Source: Pisolithus tinctorius (taxonomy: Eukaryota; Basidiomycota; Agaricomycetes; Boletales; Pisolithaceae). From it: a stretch of DNA of 64,000 nt. The stretch covers positions 248,001-312,000 of the forward strand of contig JANFAH010000042.1 of NCBI GenBank assembly GCA_024663395.1, written 5' to 3'. Positions within the stretch are counted from its first letter, which is position 1, and the number at the start of each line of letters is the position of its first letter. A program made the position numbers and the translations under genes. The notes beneath the pieces were generated by a model. It saw only the letters and a program-made list of their open reading frames with translations, was not told the DNA's origin and searched no databases. This document shows, piece by piece, positions 42,353 to 54,164 of the stretch.

Positions 42353-44900
42353 TCACAGCACATGTGCTAAACTCAAGCACATCTCCTTCACATGTCGTTC
42401 TCTCGCGACTGCCTCAACCATCTCACGCGTGATGGCCATGACAACCCGTTCACTCTGCTCCTGATCCTCATCTTCCATCTTATCATCTTCACCCACACCA
42501 GCATTAGCATCACCATCCTGTCGAGTAACCACTCGCACTCTCTCTAACAACCCACATTCCGCTAACGCAAACGCCGCATCCTCGACCCTCAAATTCGTAG
42601 CACGGGCGATATCAGCAAGCGTACATCGCACCACGACATGCGACGTGGGCACTGCCATCGGGGTTAGGTGTGGTGATAATCTTGCGGAAGGCGCTGTGCA
42701 TTCCAGGTACTGGCGCGGGTGCAGGTGTAGATGTAGGCTTGGTCGCGGAGGTAGAAGTGGGCGGCGTGAGGCTGTGGGAGGCGTATTGGTAAAAAGAAGG
42801 GGAAGTAGGAGGGTGGGGCAGTTCCCCGTCGAAACCCTTTGGGGCGCGTTTCCGTTTGTGATGGGTCGACATACTTGTTGATGAAGGGACATCCTCGGCG
42901 GGAGAAGGAGCCAGCTGGGTATGATGGAAGGCTAGCTCGGACGGGGGCTGGGAACGTTTGTGAGTGGGATAAGGGAGCCGAGTGTGTCTGAGGGATTTCT
43001 GTAGGCAACACGCCTTGAGAAAATATCGGTACCGATCCGTCTGTTGTCACTTGGGCACAGTCGTTTGGGAGAACGGAAAGAAAGACGTCTACAGTCCAGA
43101 GCCATATCGAGGACCACATCGAGTTCGCGACGACACAGAATGAAGATGAACGATAGGTACGCAGTGGGAAAGTACGTGGGGATGGAACGATGGAGATGAC
43201 CCACCTCAAAAACCTTATGATCGTAGCAAACCCAATATGTCAGGTAACTTCTGAGTCCGAGATCAGACAACGGTCGTTCCGGGGTACCGATCTTCCCTGC
43301 GCGTCGGGAGAGTTCGTAACCTAAATGACATGTGTACACCAGTTTGTAGGTGAGACGGAGATATGAGAGAATGGAAGAGGGATACGTGCTGAACTCGATC
43401 ATGAGCATTCCATACCCTTTCCGTTGGTAAGGCGGGAGGACGACTATACATGCTAAATTATAGTCATCGTACGAGTATTTCTCCTGGAAATAATTGTGAA
43501 CTATAGGTTGCATGAGCTGGACAGGATATGGATTACCTTGGAGAAAAATCCGAGTACGTGGTCGCGTTGCGAGTCTGCGTCGGTCAGGATGTAAAACAGG
43601 ACTGTACGCGAGACGAAGATAACAAATTGACCAAGCGGAAAGAGAGTGAGATAAGATCGAGAACTGACAGTTATCACAGTCGAAAAAGAGTGTCTTGACA
43701 TCGATGAAGAACTTGCCGAACAGGGAGAGATTTTGGCAGTACAGCTGGTACATGTGCATATATATCGTCATGCGGTTTTTGGTTTCGGTCGGTCCGAGGT
43801 TGAGACCACATACCTTTTCGATTGCCCCGTCGATCTCCCATATCGTATGTGCCCCACGCTGATACACCTTTCTGCCAGGAGGATGTCTCCTATCGCATTT
43901 TCGCTGTCATAACGAAACGGCCCAAAGTTTGAGCATCGTCGAACCACCGGGGGCATGCAACCATAACAAGGCTAAGTAACAGTGCTCACACATGCATTTC
44001 CCAAACAGGCCCTCCGCCATATACTTAAAACACCGATCGCAGACCCACAACACCGATTTCTCGCCTGTCAAATGTGACCGAGTCAGTCCGCCTGCGAGAA
44101 GATCGGAGGTGCGACCGTGAGAGCGGAGAGTGGTGCGTTGAACGCCTGAGATTTTTGGTGGGCGGCCAACTGGTTTGTGGGGTCTTGCCGAAGGGACATT
44201 ATTACCGCTGGATGATGTTGTTGGAGATGCGCGAGATGATGGTGGTTTGATGTGGTCACTGCGGTAGGCGGTTGCAGGGTCTTCGAGTTCAGATTCTGTT
44301 AGTGGGTAGGGCGAAAAGTACCTGTTCGATGCCGGTCAGCCAAGGGGACAGTATGAACGGCATAGTATCATACCATGTTTTGATCTGCCACTGTCCAAAG
44401 TTGACCTTGTCGAAGTTACGGCGGGCTGTGATCTGCCTGTGTTGGACCTCGAGTTCGTCTTCTTCTGACATTATTATCTGTGGGGTTCGTCCACCGCCGT
44501 GACCGTGGTCGAGGCTGCCAATGTCGTCGTCGTCGTCATCGAGACGTGGGCACGCACGTGGATGGGTGATTTCTTCGACATCCGAGTCTTCGCTCTCTCG
44601 TTTCCGTCGACCTCTGTTATGTTCATCGTCGTAATCGAGGTTTATCGAGTTGTGTGTGGAGACACAATCGAACCTTATCTGCGCTACTGTAGTGTCAATA
44701 TTCCCATTTCCCATGCGAACGACCACCATGAACAACAACAGGTCCGTCGAACGTTGGATGCACAAAACTTGTGGCTCTCGTTGGGTCACTACCAGCACAT
44801 CCAGCACAGTTCGACCACGGCGAATTATGTATTGTGTACGTCCCTGTCTTCTTCTCGACATCGTATAGGGTCTACTGGGTCTATCGAAGTGGTTCTCGAA
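42353..44900 (-). pseudogene. MYST-family histone acetyltransferase, most complete copy
   Basis: On the minus strand: an acidic N-terminal region, then ARRNFDKVNFGQWQIKTW (about 44,375-44,425), an intron, YFSPYPLTESELED (about 44,270-44,320) and a C2HC-type finger, KSVLWVCDRCFKYMAEG (about 44,010-44,060). Next come RHPPGRKVYQRGAHTIWE (about 43,840-43,890), YCQNLSLFGKFFIDVKTLFF (about 43,690-43,745), FYILTDADSQRDHVLGFFSK, and the core EKYSYDDYNLACIVVLPPYQ with RKGYGMLMIEF (about 43,395-43,490). The acetyl-CoA loop and catalytic Cys are intact. GTPERPLSDLGLRSYLTYW follows at about 43,230-43,290. The C-terminal part ends RHVKEMCLSLAHVL at 42,353. Introns of 50-70 bases join these exons in frame. 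A one-base insertion near 42,650 shifts the frame before the C-terminal helices, so this copy is probably damaged unless spliced around. Family role: acetylation of histone H4 or H3 in the nucleus. N-terminal limit uncertain. Confidence 0.8.
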
Positions 44901-47194
44901 GGACGCTACCCTTAACAACACCAGAAACTGACGTTGCCATATGGCAAGCAGGACAGAACGAAGAACAGAATCGTGCACACGGGCGGTGCGTAGTATGTAC
45001 ATACTCTTTGCAACATCCGTTCCTAACTGCCTCGACGACAAAAACGACCACACCAGATACAGTACACTTGCTCATAACTTGCGCAGCCAAATCTATGCGA
45101 CGAAATATGACATGTGACACTATTTCCTAATGAAGTACTGTTCCAGCTTACATCAAGTCCAGCAGTATACATGGGTATAGCATTACAATGGTGAACCAAA
45201 GCAAGGCCAATGGAAAATCAAGGGATATATATCAAGGTATAAGGCCAGTAGTCATCATCAAACTCCACGCCCGATGGCAAGTTCGTGCCGCGCCTCCGAA
45301 TGGTTTCAGTGTTTCCACCCTGGAATGTAGACTCTCCAATCTCGCACTTCTTTTGGGTCAAGAACTTCTTCGATTGTTGATGGCGATCCAATTCTGTGGC
45401 AGGTCACCCCAACAATTATCACATGCTCCTAGGTATCTCGTACTGTATAAAACAGCGAGAATTGCCTAAACCCTATACATGATGAGCAAGTGTATTGGAT
45501 ATACTTAACTACATAATAGAGCGAATCCTCGATATGATCAGATTGACAGGTCACCTGGCACCTAAGGGAAGAAGACCGCATTGGCAACAGAATTCGGCGC
45601 TAACGGTGTTTGAACGAGTGGTGGCACATATGTATGTATCCAAGGGGGTTCTGCTGCATACGCGAATGCCGAACCATCACATGATTATCAGGTGGCCGCA
45701 GATTAACCGAAGTTAGGGGAGGAAAATGTAGGTCATGGGACATAAGTACTATGTGCTGTAAATTCTAGGACGACTTTGACAGCACACTATGCCATCTTTG
45801 CACATACTTCTCAGAGAAAAGAGAAAGTCAGATCGTGATGATCAGCGCAGACCGTAGAGGCATTTCATACTACGAAAATTACCACGCCATACTTCGGTTC
45901 GTCTTGCAGTGCAAGACCCTTGGAGTTGCTATATAAGGCAATTCTCAAACACAGAAATTTCAAGGAGATATACCCATTCAGTGAGGCAACAATCAAACTC
46001 GTTGAACCGCAGCAGCGATATCGTGGGTGCCGGTTCAGCCACTGATACTTATGTATTCTGATTCTTCCGGATCCTGGTGTCGTGTTATCATTCCAAACTT
46101 AATCGGCTCCCATTCCGTGCACAGAGTACGTTAACAGCGGGACCTCAGACACTTCGCGGGTACAGTGCTTGGATAATATCGATTGTCCTGTTCCCCGCAC
46201 AGACTATACTGTATGGTTTGCTCATCCATCCCATCCCATCATTCCCATGTCAACATCCTCGACACTGGTGACCGCGTGCACGACGAGCCACAATTACCAT
46301 CTCAACGGCCATAACCACCACAAACGACGACAACGACAATGGCCGCCGCCGCATCAACCTCGACAGCCAACGCCTGACATCACCACTACCTCGACCTCGA
46401 CCACATAGTCGCCCCATGGTCACTACCGCCACCTAAAGCGGCGACGACTGTGGCGGCTACACTGGACAATGAGTGCCCCCTCCCCGTGACAATGCTGGGC
46501 AATGCTGGCCATCACGACCATGAGACGACACGCGACGACGAACCTGGACCACCACACCTCAATCACAGTCCCCCGTCCCCCATTGGCTATGAGCGCCACC
46601 ATAAACCCGAACACCGCCACCCCCCCTACCCCGACCACTGATAACGACAGCGGCAATTATGTACGTAGTACCGTCTGGTCGCCAGATTAAACAGGGTGGT
46701 CGATAATATCTAAGCACTGTATCCGTGCAGTAACTGAGGTCCTGCTACGGTAACGTACTCCGTGCACAGACTTGGAAGTATTAAGGGAACAGTCGCTATA
46801 CCGACTCATTTCGCAGTTGGGTTGTAAAGAAATGCCTCATTGCGCTCAGTCCTCGGCTCCACCATACGTATGTGTTATGCCTCCCTTTCCTGTCTTCATT
46901 TTCTCATGTCAGTGGGGGTCTACGGGGGCGGTATTGACTCCGATACTTCCAATTGCCCCCTAAGGACAACGGGCACCTTGCAATCACTCAAGTATGCAGC
47001 GGCATGACAGATCGCTCGTACCAAGTCCCTGGTCCTGCGAACCGGACCCGGCGTTTGCATATATCCAAGGGCTGTGTTGGTCGACTGTGGGACTTTCAGA
47101 AAGGCATAAATACTCGTTTCATCTTCGTCCATCCCCAGCACCAAGTACCTCAGTGACACAGAAACACCACCACAGACACGAACTAGATCCAACC
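44901..47194. other. Spacer between MYST gene and tyrosinase copy 1, duplicated at 51,926-54,164
   Basis: No supported ORF. It is clearly paralogous to 51,926-54,164: matching blocks include ttgacagcacactatgcca (45,777 and 52,203), ttagggga ggaaaatgtaggtcatggga (45,713 and 52,140), the CCACCACCG-rich block (46,290-46,640 and 53,460-53,640) and the promoter-proximal block from 46,730. The simple-sequence block is much shorter in the second copy. Confidence 0.75.
47105..47112 (+). promoter_or_regulatory. TATA-like box of tyrosinase copy 1
   Basis: CATAAATA lies 83 bases upstream of the ATG at 47,195 and is conserved at the same distance in copy 2 (54,076-54,083). The sequence between the box and the ATG is also conserved, with ACACAGAAACA and GAACTAGATCCAA. 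Confidence 0.6.
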
Positions 47195-49973
47195 ATGACA
47201 GACTTACCTACGTATTGGTACTCTGTGGTCGGCCGCAAGGACACCGGGGCTGTCTTGACCGCATTCCCATCGAGGTCATGCAGAGGAACTACCCACGTCA
47301 ATTCACGCTCTTCGTCCTCAGCTATGCTGCCATCCAGGGCGACCATAACCCACCTGCATCCACTTACATGGAAATTGCCGGCATTCACGGTAAGCCCTAC
47401 CGAGAGTGGGCTGGTGACCACAAGGAGGAGCAAAAGGCTTCGGATTTTGACTATGAAGATCGCAAGGACACTTTGCCAGTTCCTTCAAGGTTTGGTGGTA
47501 GGTCTTACGTCTGCGAGATTTTATTCCGCTGACTATGCCCGCTTCAGGTTATTGCAAGTGTGTATCATGCACATAAATATATTCCTGTGGTTGACTTATT
47601 CGTTGCTAGCCATGGATCGGTGACGTTCCCCACCTGGCATCGCCCATATGTGATGCTAGTTGAGGTAGGTCGATTGTGTGTGCGTCACTCCTATATAAGC
47701 TGATACATCGATACAGCAAGCTATCGGTGAGTCGCTAGTCGTCTCGCGGCAGATATTGAAAGGGCAAACCCCCAAGAAGTCGGTTTATGGGTCCCAGAGG
47801 CTCAGAGACTGCGCTTCCCGTGCGTCTTACCGGGTGGCTGGCTCCTTCATGAATGAATCGTCTCTTCTGACAGGTACTGGGACTGGGCTGCGCAAAGTTC
47901 GTGATGAAGGACTTCCCCCGTTCTCATCGATGACGAAGTAGAAATCTTGGTTGGGGTGATCAAACCGAAGTCATTCGCAATCCGTTATCGTACTACACAT
48001 ACCAAGGTGGCGTCCCCCTGACTTCCAAGACGAGTTCTCCGAGGGTGGGTTTACGACAGCAGCACAACTTCTCTTTTCTTCATCGATTTTCGATGATTTT
48101 TTTTTTTCAGACGGCATGGCGTATTTTTCTTCGTGGACCCGATCCTTCCGGCATTCCACAGAAACTTGAGGGAAGTACTAATAAGGAAGCGTTGCAACAG
48201 TGTGTAGATTTCCTGCGTCGTGCTGGAGGACGCCAACTAATCAGGCCTTTTCAGAGCTGTTAGGGAACTGTGGATTTTGTACGCTGCAGTTAGGGCTTTT
48301 GTTCACATGGGGGACGATGAAGACCCGGCACACGCGTACGTATATTTCCTCTGTAGCATTGATCCCGGATTCTCATGCACTACCGGTACAGTTTCGACAG
48401 GTTTTCGAACTCGGTAATTCAGTCTAACGAGTTTTGAGGATGAGGAGCCGATCACCCTCTGGAAGTCATCCACGGCCGCATCCATGGTGCTGTTGTATGT
48501 CTATTTCCCGGTACAGGTTCAGTGTCACTGACCGACGCTATAGGGTGGGAATGGGCACATGGTCTGTTTTTGCTCTCCTACTTCCGTTAGCTCACTCATA
48601 ATGACCTTTTAGTCCTCCCCAGATTATGTAAGTCTCAAGGTTTGAATGCTTCAGTTACTGAGCTTGTTATTATAGGCTGCTTTCGATCCTTTCTTCTTCT
48701 GTACGCCTTTCGTTTGCCGAGAGTTAATCATCTGTCTGATCAATGGCCAGTACATCACAGCAATGTCGATAGGATCTGTGAGTACCGAATGTCTGAACGT
48801 ATGTATCCCGCCTATTGATGTTATTGTTCAGTCGCGTTGTGGGAGTGGTGCTACCCAGACTACTGGATGGGCGACGGCTACAGGGACCCGCCGGATTGAT
48901 AGATCCTTTGTATGGACTCAGGTGAGTGCAGTGCCATGGAGTGTAATGGCATTCTCATCTTTTTTAGGAACGCGGGACTTACATGCAAGTATACAACGAG
49001 CAAATTCTTCCTACTGGTGCTCGCGGTGCCCTGTACCCGTTCAGACTGGAAAACGGCGAGTACTGGAATTCTGAACAGGCCCGTTTCCTCGGCACAAGTG
49101 CCTATCCGAAGTGTGCGCTTTCCTACTCTCCATCTCATTCCGTGGAATCCCTAAATTTGATCAATGTAGACTATTCTTATGATGAATTCCTGGGCATTAA
49201 AGTTGACCGGGAGGCCTCCGCGGAAGAACGCCGTGCTGCTCGGAAAAATTTACGACTTCTACGTTTTAATCCCAGCACAGCAGCAGCGAAGACTAATCGG
49301 GCATCATGGAGCCACATTCCGGTCCGGTCCTCGAAGGAAGCCGGACTTCCCGAGCTCTTCAAGGAGATAAACAATTTCCGTATTTTTGTCGTCGCCGTTC
49401 AGCTTCCAGAGCACGCCTTCAACAGGACATACAGCTTCGAACTGTTACAACCAAGGCACTGAATCTAGGTGCATCGGCGCGGTCACCGTGTTCGCCCGGC
49501 CTGACCATTCGCCTTGCAAGGCCTGTGCTAAGCGCCGCTCTTTTGGTTCATCACCCATGGGGCTATCCCACTTCCTTTTTCGCTCGTAAACGATCTCATC
49601 GTCAAGAGTCGCGCTGAGAGGACTACTGCGACCTTTGAAACCACTGCAACGGACATAATCAAAACTCTTTCGGCCGCGTTGGTGGATGCGTCGGGCAAGG
49701 TTCTCGCAAGTGCACGGGGGTGGCGACGAAGCTCCCACCGTGCCACGTGAGCGGGTGGCATCATCCACCGTCATCCCTGCAAAGGTGGCTCTGTATACGT
49801 CGGGCGTTGCGGAGAAGATAGGTGACGCTAACCACCCTGTCCATCTGTTCGATTGGAAACGTCACAACGACTTATTCCCTGTGGGTTTGCTGCTCTGACT
49901 TGCGACGATGGCTAACTTACGTTAATTCCCATCATAGAGCGGATGGAGGGCCGAAGACGATGAAGCCATCTAA
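47195..49973 (+). pseudogene. Tyrosinase (polyphenol oxidase) copy 1, frameshifted
   Basis: Type-3 dicopper enzyme family that oxidises monophenols and diphenols to quinones (melanin pathway). ATG at 47,195. Exon 1 has a one-base deletion near 47,252 relative to copy 2, then YMEIAGIHGKPYREWAGD. Introns at 47,498-47,547 and 47,665-47,716 have canonical ends. CuA-site residues: YHAHKY, then SHGSVTFPTWHRPYVMLVE (about 47,606-47,664). A missing G near 47,730 shifts the frame before the PYWDW-type segment at about 47,878. CuB: a short intron precedes LHHSNVDRICEYRM (about 48,750-48,790). Further segments are TYMQVYNEQILPTGARGALY (about 48,980) and a C-terminal domain with GAVTVFARPDHSPCKACAKR (about 49,475) and LFDWKRHNDLFP (about 49,846). 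A last intron leads to the TAA at 49,971-49,973. The copper ligands look intact but at least three indels break the frame. Confidence 0.88.
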
Positions 49974-50742
49974 ATCTCGCAATTCCAGAACTTCAATGCC
50001 TCTTCCTTGAATCTTGGTGTACGAAAATGTAGGATGCAGCGATAACTTCAGAAAACCCTGGTAATTTGATCTCTGTAACTTTTGTGTACTTTTATACGTG
50101 ACCCAGTTTGGATGCAATGAATGTGACTCTTGTGTGCTTACCCTGTGCCGCAGCAATGCACTTGAACGCACTCGTCGCTTCAACTCATTCGCGCTGAGTC
50201 ACTCGGTGCATCAAATCGACTAGGGGGTGGTAGGTTGCCTCGGGAGTGGAAGTGTTCAAGATGCAGGTTGCATATTGTACTGAGCAATCAAATACAGTGG
50301 ACGTTGGAAGCGTCCCAAGGTTCAGATTTCAACGAAAGTGCTCCACGACATGCCAATCTTCGTGACCATTGTCATCAGGACATCCGACTATGCCGCCATG
50401 GATTTCTTTCAGTGCGAATTGCAAGCAATATTTTGGGTATCGTCAGGACTTCTTCAAAACTCTCGGACACGTCAACAAACGCGCTATCCGTTATGTCTCA
50501 GGAAGTCCATTCTCAGGAATTCATGTTTTGGCGTCCGAATCACGAGAAAGGTAACATTGTATCGTAACGAGGTCTGTACGACACAGGGGCGGATATCGAC
50601 GAACATTCAAAGTTACTATAAACCGATCCCCTACTGCCCTTTTTGGAGCATAATCAGTGAGTGAATACCATCGTTCCATTAGCACTCGGCATTCCGCTCA
50701 TACACTTGCACTCGTCCCGCATCGCGAAATTCGCGTGTTACG
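49974..50742. other. Spacer downstream of tyrosinase copy 1
   Basis: The first 150 bases (ctcgcaattccagaacttcaatgcctcttcc ... acttttatacgtgacc) match 57,013-57,165 and are the 3' flank of the duplicated tyrosinase. The part from about 50,560 (gtacgacacaggggcggatatcgac) matches 57,350-57,470. No gene seen; ORFs here are unsupported. Confidence 0.6.
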
Positions 50743-51613
50743 ATGGGCATACGTACAATGCCATGGTCCGAGTGGATAGAGCTCGATTCCGAATTTGCGG
50801 AGTACCAAAGGATACAGGATAGCCGTTTACAACGTGCGGAGGTGGCATGTTGCGAGCTCTTCCATCGCGGTCCTCTCCGCCCTCGCATATGGAAGAGGAC
50901 GACGGGGAGGGTCACAGCCCAGTGTGTAAGTGTTGCGAGCGATATCGAACTCGAGGCAGGTCCGTCTCGATTCCATATTTTTTGATGTTAGTCTGGTATG
51001 CGACATGAGGGAGCTTGTGTACGGGCTTGCAGAGTGCCTCTCCAGAGGGTATCCTCTGTGCTTCAAGATCTCGCGTGTCGCATCAGGCGTCCCTCCGGCC
51101 TGACGTAACTTGGCGCCAGTCAAAACGATCCATTGTAGCTAAACCTTGTAGAACTCAAGACGATTTCGCTGTTATGATTCAAGGTAAACCCTCTGTATGA
51201 TATCTGGGGTTGGATTGGTATAACCAAAGACTGTTATCTTGGGTCGGACGGCAAGTATTACTTCCAGACCGGGTTGCCCTCTGCCGGGTACGTCCACTGC
51301 CTTGCTGCTGCGACGATGGCACTAGTGCCGTCCGTGCCGACCGGTTGCCCTCCCCGGCGACCCGGGATTCTGGCGTATCGTCGATCCATACGAGCTTAGC
51401 TGGTCATTCACCCATAACGATCCGGTAGAAACGTCTGCCAACTGTCGGGGACACGGCAGTGCAGCAATCCTGCACCTCTCTGCGAAGACGCTGGGTCTCC
51501 ATACTGAACGTCAAACCCTGCGCTGGCTGTCTCGAACGGGTGCGAACGTGTTTGGAATTCGGGTATACCAAGTGAGGGTGGAGGAACTGGTCAATGAGTC
51601 ACTGCGAGATTGA
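50743..51613 (+). pseudogene. DUF3445 (heme-dependent N-demethylase-like) copy alpha, internally deleted
   Basis: ATG at 50,743 opens MGIRTMPWSEWIELDSEFAE, the typical start of fungal DUF3445 proteins (PF11927, related to heme-dependent oxidative N-demethylase; family assignment from memory). Next are RELVYGLAECLSRGYPLCF (about 51,008) and NLAPVKTIH preceded by an in-frame TGA at about 51,100. After an intron the SDGKY-like segment follows, then PGFWRIVDPYELSWSFTHND (about 51,362-51,420), where FWR jumps directly to the VDPNELSWSF block. About 200 bases encoding the FFKRLPVDKP region are therefore missing. The C-terminal block LHTERQTLRWLSRTGANVF lies at about 51,500-51,555. It ends near 51,613, abutting a MYST fragment. 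Not functional. Confidence 0.75.
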
Positions 51614-51619
51614 CGAGTG

Positions 51620-51925
51620 CAGTGAGGCCTGGGATGTTACAGGGTATAGTCGTTCCGATGTATCGATCTTCCTTGCGCCTCGAGTTCGTAGCCTATACGA
51701 CGTGTGGATACCGGATTGCAAGTGAGATGAAGGTACAAAGGGATAGAAGAAGGACACGTGTTGAACTCGATCATGACTCCATACCCTTTCCGTTGGTAAG
51801 GCGGGAGGACAATTATACATGCTAAATTGTAGTCATCGTACGAGTATTTCTCCTGGAAATGATTGTCAATTATAGGTTGCATGAGCTGGACACGATAGAT
51901 CCCGACGACGAATGACAACAATAGA
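51620..51925 (-). pseudogene. MYST acetyltransferase fragment (catalytic core only)
   Basis: The minus strand reads MQPIIDNHFQ then EKYSYDDYNLACIIVLPPYQ and RKGYGVMIEF, followed by degenerate sequence. It corresponds to 43,300-43,510 of the fuller copy, including the flanking intron. One residue of the GYGMLMIEF motif region is lost. Neither the zinc finger nor the C-terminal part is present nearby, so it is a broken remnant between DUF3445 alpha and the duplicated spacer. Confidence 0.85.
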
Positions 51926-54164
51926 TATTTACTTAACTAGAGCGAATCCCCGATACCGATACCATCAGATTAGCCGGTCACCAGCAACTAAGGGAAGAAG
52001 ACTGCATTGGCAACTGAGTTCAGCATTGATGGTGCTTTGAACCAACGGTAGCACATATGTAGCTAAGGTAGTTCTTCTGCATACGCGAATGCCGGGCCGA
52101 TCACCATAATTATTAGGGGTGGCCATGGATTAACCGAAGTTAGGGGAGGAAAATGTAGGTCATGGGATGTAAGTAACATGTACTGGAAACTCTGTGACGA
52201 CTTTGACAGCACACTATGCCATTTTTGCAGATACTTCTCAGAGAAAGTCAGATAGTGATGTCATTAGCACAAACCATAGAGGCATTTCGTGTTACGAAAA
52301 TGGCCACGCCATACTGCGATTCGTCGTTTCAGTTCAAGACCCTTGGAGTACTCAGTCACGAGGCGACGATCGAACTCGTTGAACCGTGGGTGCCGATTCA
52401 GCCACTGATACTTCTGTACAATCGACTCCCTTATAACCCATACCCATTCGGGATAGGCCATAGGGTGTGGGGAGTATGGGAATTTGGGAATTTGGAAAAT
52501 GGAAAAACGTACTATCCTTTAGCGCAGTCAGCAGCACCAAGCAGTCGGCAGTCACCAAAAAGTCACGATCAGTCACACAAGGTCACTGATGCCGAATCTT
52601 ACTCCGCTCGGCATACGATAGCAGTATTAACGTTCGTTTGCTAGCTAGGTATTAGAGTAAGTGGTATGTACTAGTGGATCCTGGAAAGTGAGCGTCATTT
52701 ACATTACCAAAGTTAGACTACATGTCTAGGTTAGAAGATGATGCAATATATGATGACCGGTCAAATGTGTTAGAGTAAGTGTCGAACTGTGCATTTAACT
52801 CGTGATAAAATTCGTCCGCCTGGGGGGAACGACGAGCGACTGTGACGGCGCAGATGTATCCACATAGACGGACCCGGAAGCAGACTGCGTGGCCTGACAG
52901 CCACGAGTACTGTGGTGTGGTGTAGACTTCTTCGCCACAACCCTTTGGCAGTAGCACTAATATTCTTGTTCAATCCATGAACACCTGAAGCCTGAGCAGC
53001 AGCACGACGCGACACGTGCAACTACGTCACCAAAATGGCAAGAGCTTGGTGGCACAAGAAATTCAAGCTCAGCTGCGGCATCACTTGACAGCGTGACTGC
53101 ACAGCGTGACACTCACGTTTTCAACGATCTCACTTGTTTCTCCATGAATCCACTCCGTTCAAGCTCGTAGTAGCTGTTTTCTAGTGCTAGAATATGTGTG
53201 TAATTGGGGACAAATGAGGAAGTATCAGATTTTGCAAAACTACTGACTGCCCTATGCTGCCAACTGCACTGTAAGGGATAGTATGGGTTATGGCAAGGTT
53301 ATGGGTATCTAAGGTATAGTTATGAGAGGTGATTGTATTCTGATCCTAGCGACGTGTTATCATTCCGAACTTAATCAGTTCCCTGTCCATGCACAGATAG
53401 CGAGACCTCAGACACTTCACAGGTACAGTACTTGAATAAATCGGACTTCGACCATACAGTCACCCCATGACCACTACCACCACCTAACGCGACGACGACG
53501 ACGGTGGCGGCAGTACTTGGCAATGAGTGTCCCCAAGTGAGAAGGCTGGCCATCACGACCATGAGACAACACGCGACACTACGCCTCAAATGAGAGCCGC
53601 CACCACCACGAACACCGCCACCCCCTCTATCCGACACACCAGAATAAACAAGACGACCGATGACATCTAAGCATTTTATCGGTGCGGTAACCGAGGTCCT
53701 GCTACTGTAACGTATTCCGTGCACGAACCTGGAAGATATCATGGTACCCAGCCGCTAATACCGTCTCCTTTTGCAGTTGGTCTATAAAAAAGTGCCTCGT
53801 TACGTTTCAGCCCTCGGCTCCACCATTACGATGTGCTGTTATGCTCCGTTTCCAGTCTTCACTTTCTCATGTCAGTACTAGTGGCGAGTCTACGAGGGCG
53901 CGATACTAATTCCGATACTTCCAATTACCCCCTAAGGACTAACGCGCACCTTGCACTCCTCAAGCACGCAGCAGCATGACAGATAGTTCGTACCAGTTCC
54001 TTGGGCTCGAGAACTGGAACCGGTATTGCATACATTCCAGGGCTGTGTGGTTGACTAACAGGACTTTCAGAAAGGCATAAATACTCTGCTTCATCTTCGT
54101 CCATCCTCAACCAAGTACCTCAGTGACACAGAAACAACACCTCAGACACGAACTAGATCCAAAC
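51926..54164. other. Spacer before tyrosinase copy 2, paralogous to 45,480-47,194
   Basis: The blocks shared with the first spacer occur in the same order. A stretch at about 52,430-53,340 has no counterpart there and no supported gene. The 53,460-53,640 simple-sequence block is a shortened version of 46,290-46,640. Confidence 0.7.
54076..54083 (+). promoter_or_regulatory. TATA-like box of tyrosinase copy 2
   Basis: CATAAATA at the same distance from the ATG (54,165) as in copy 1, within a promoter block conserved between the two copies. Confidence 0.6.

Noticed and set aside
44289..45053. The long minus-strand frame as a stand-alone gene of 254 residues.
   Set aside because: Its end contains the MYST segment NFDKVNFGQWQIKTW and continues into an intron, so it is the N-terminal exon region of the MYST copy rather than a separate protein.
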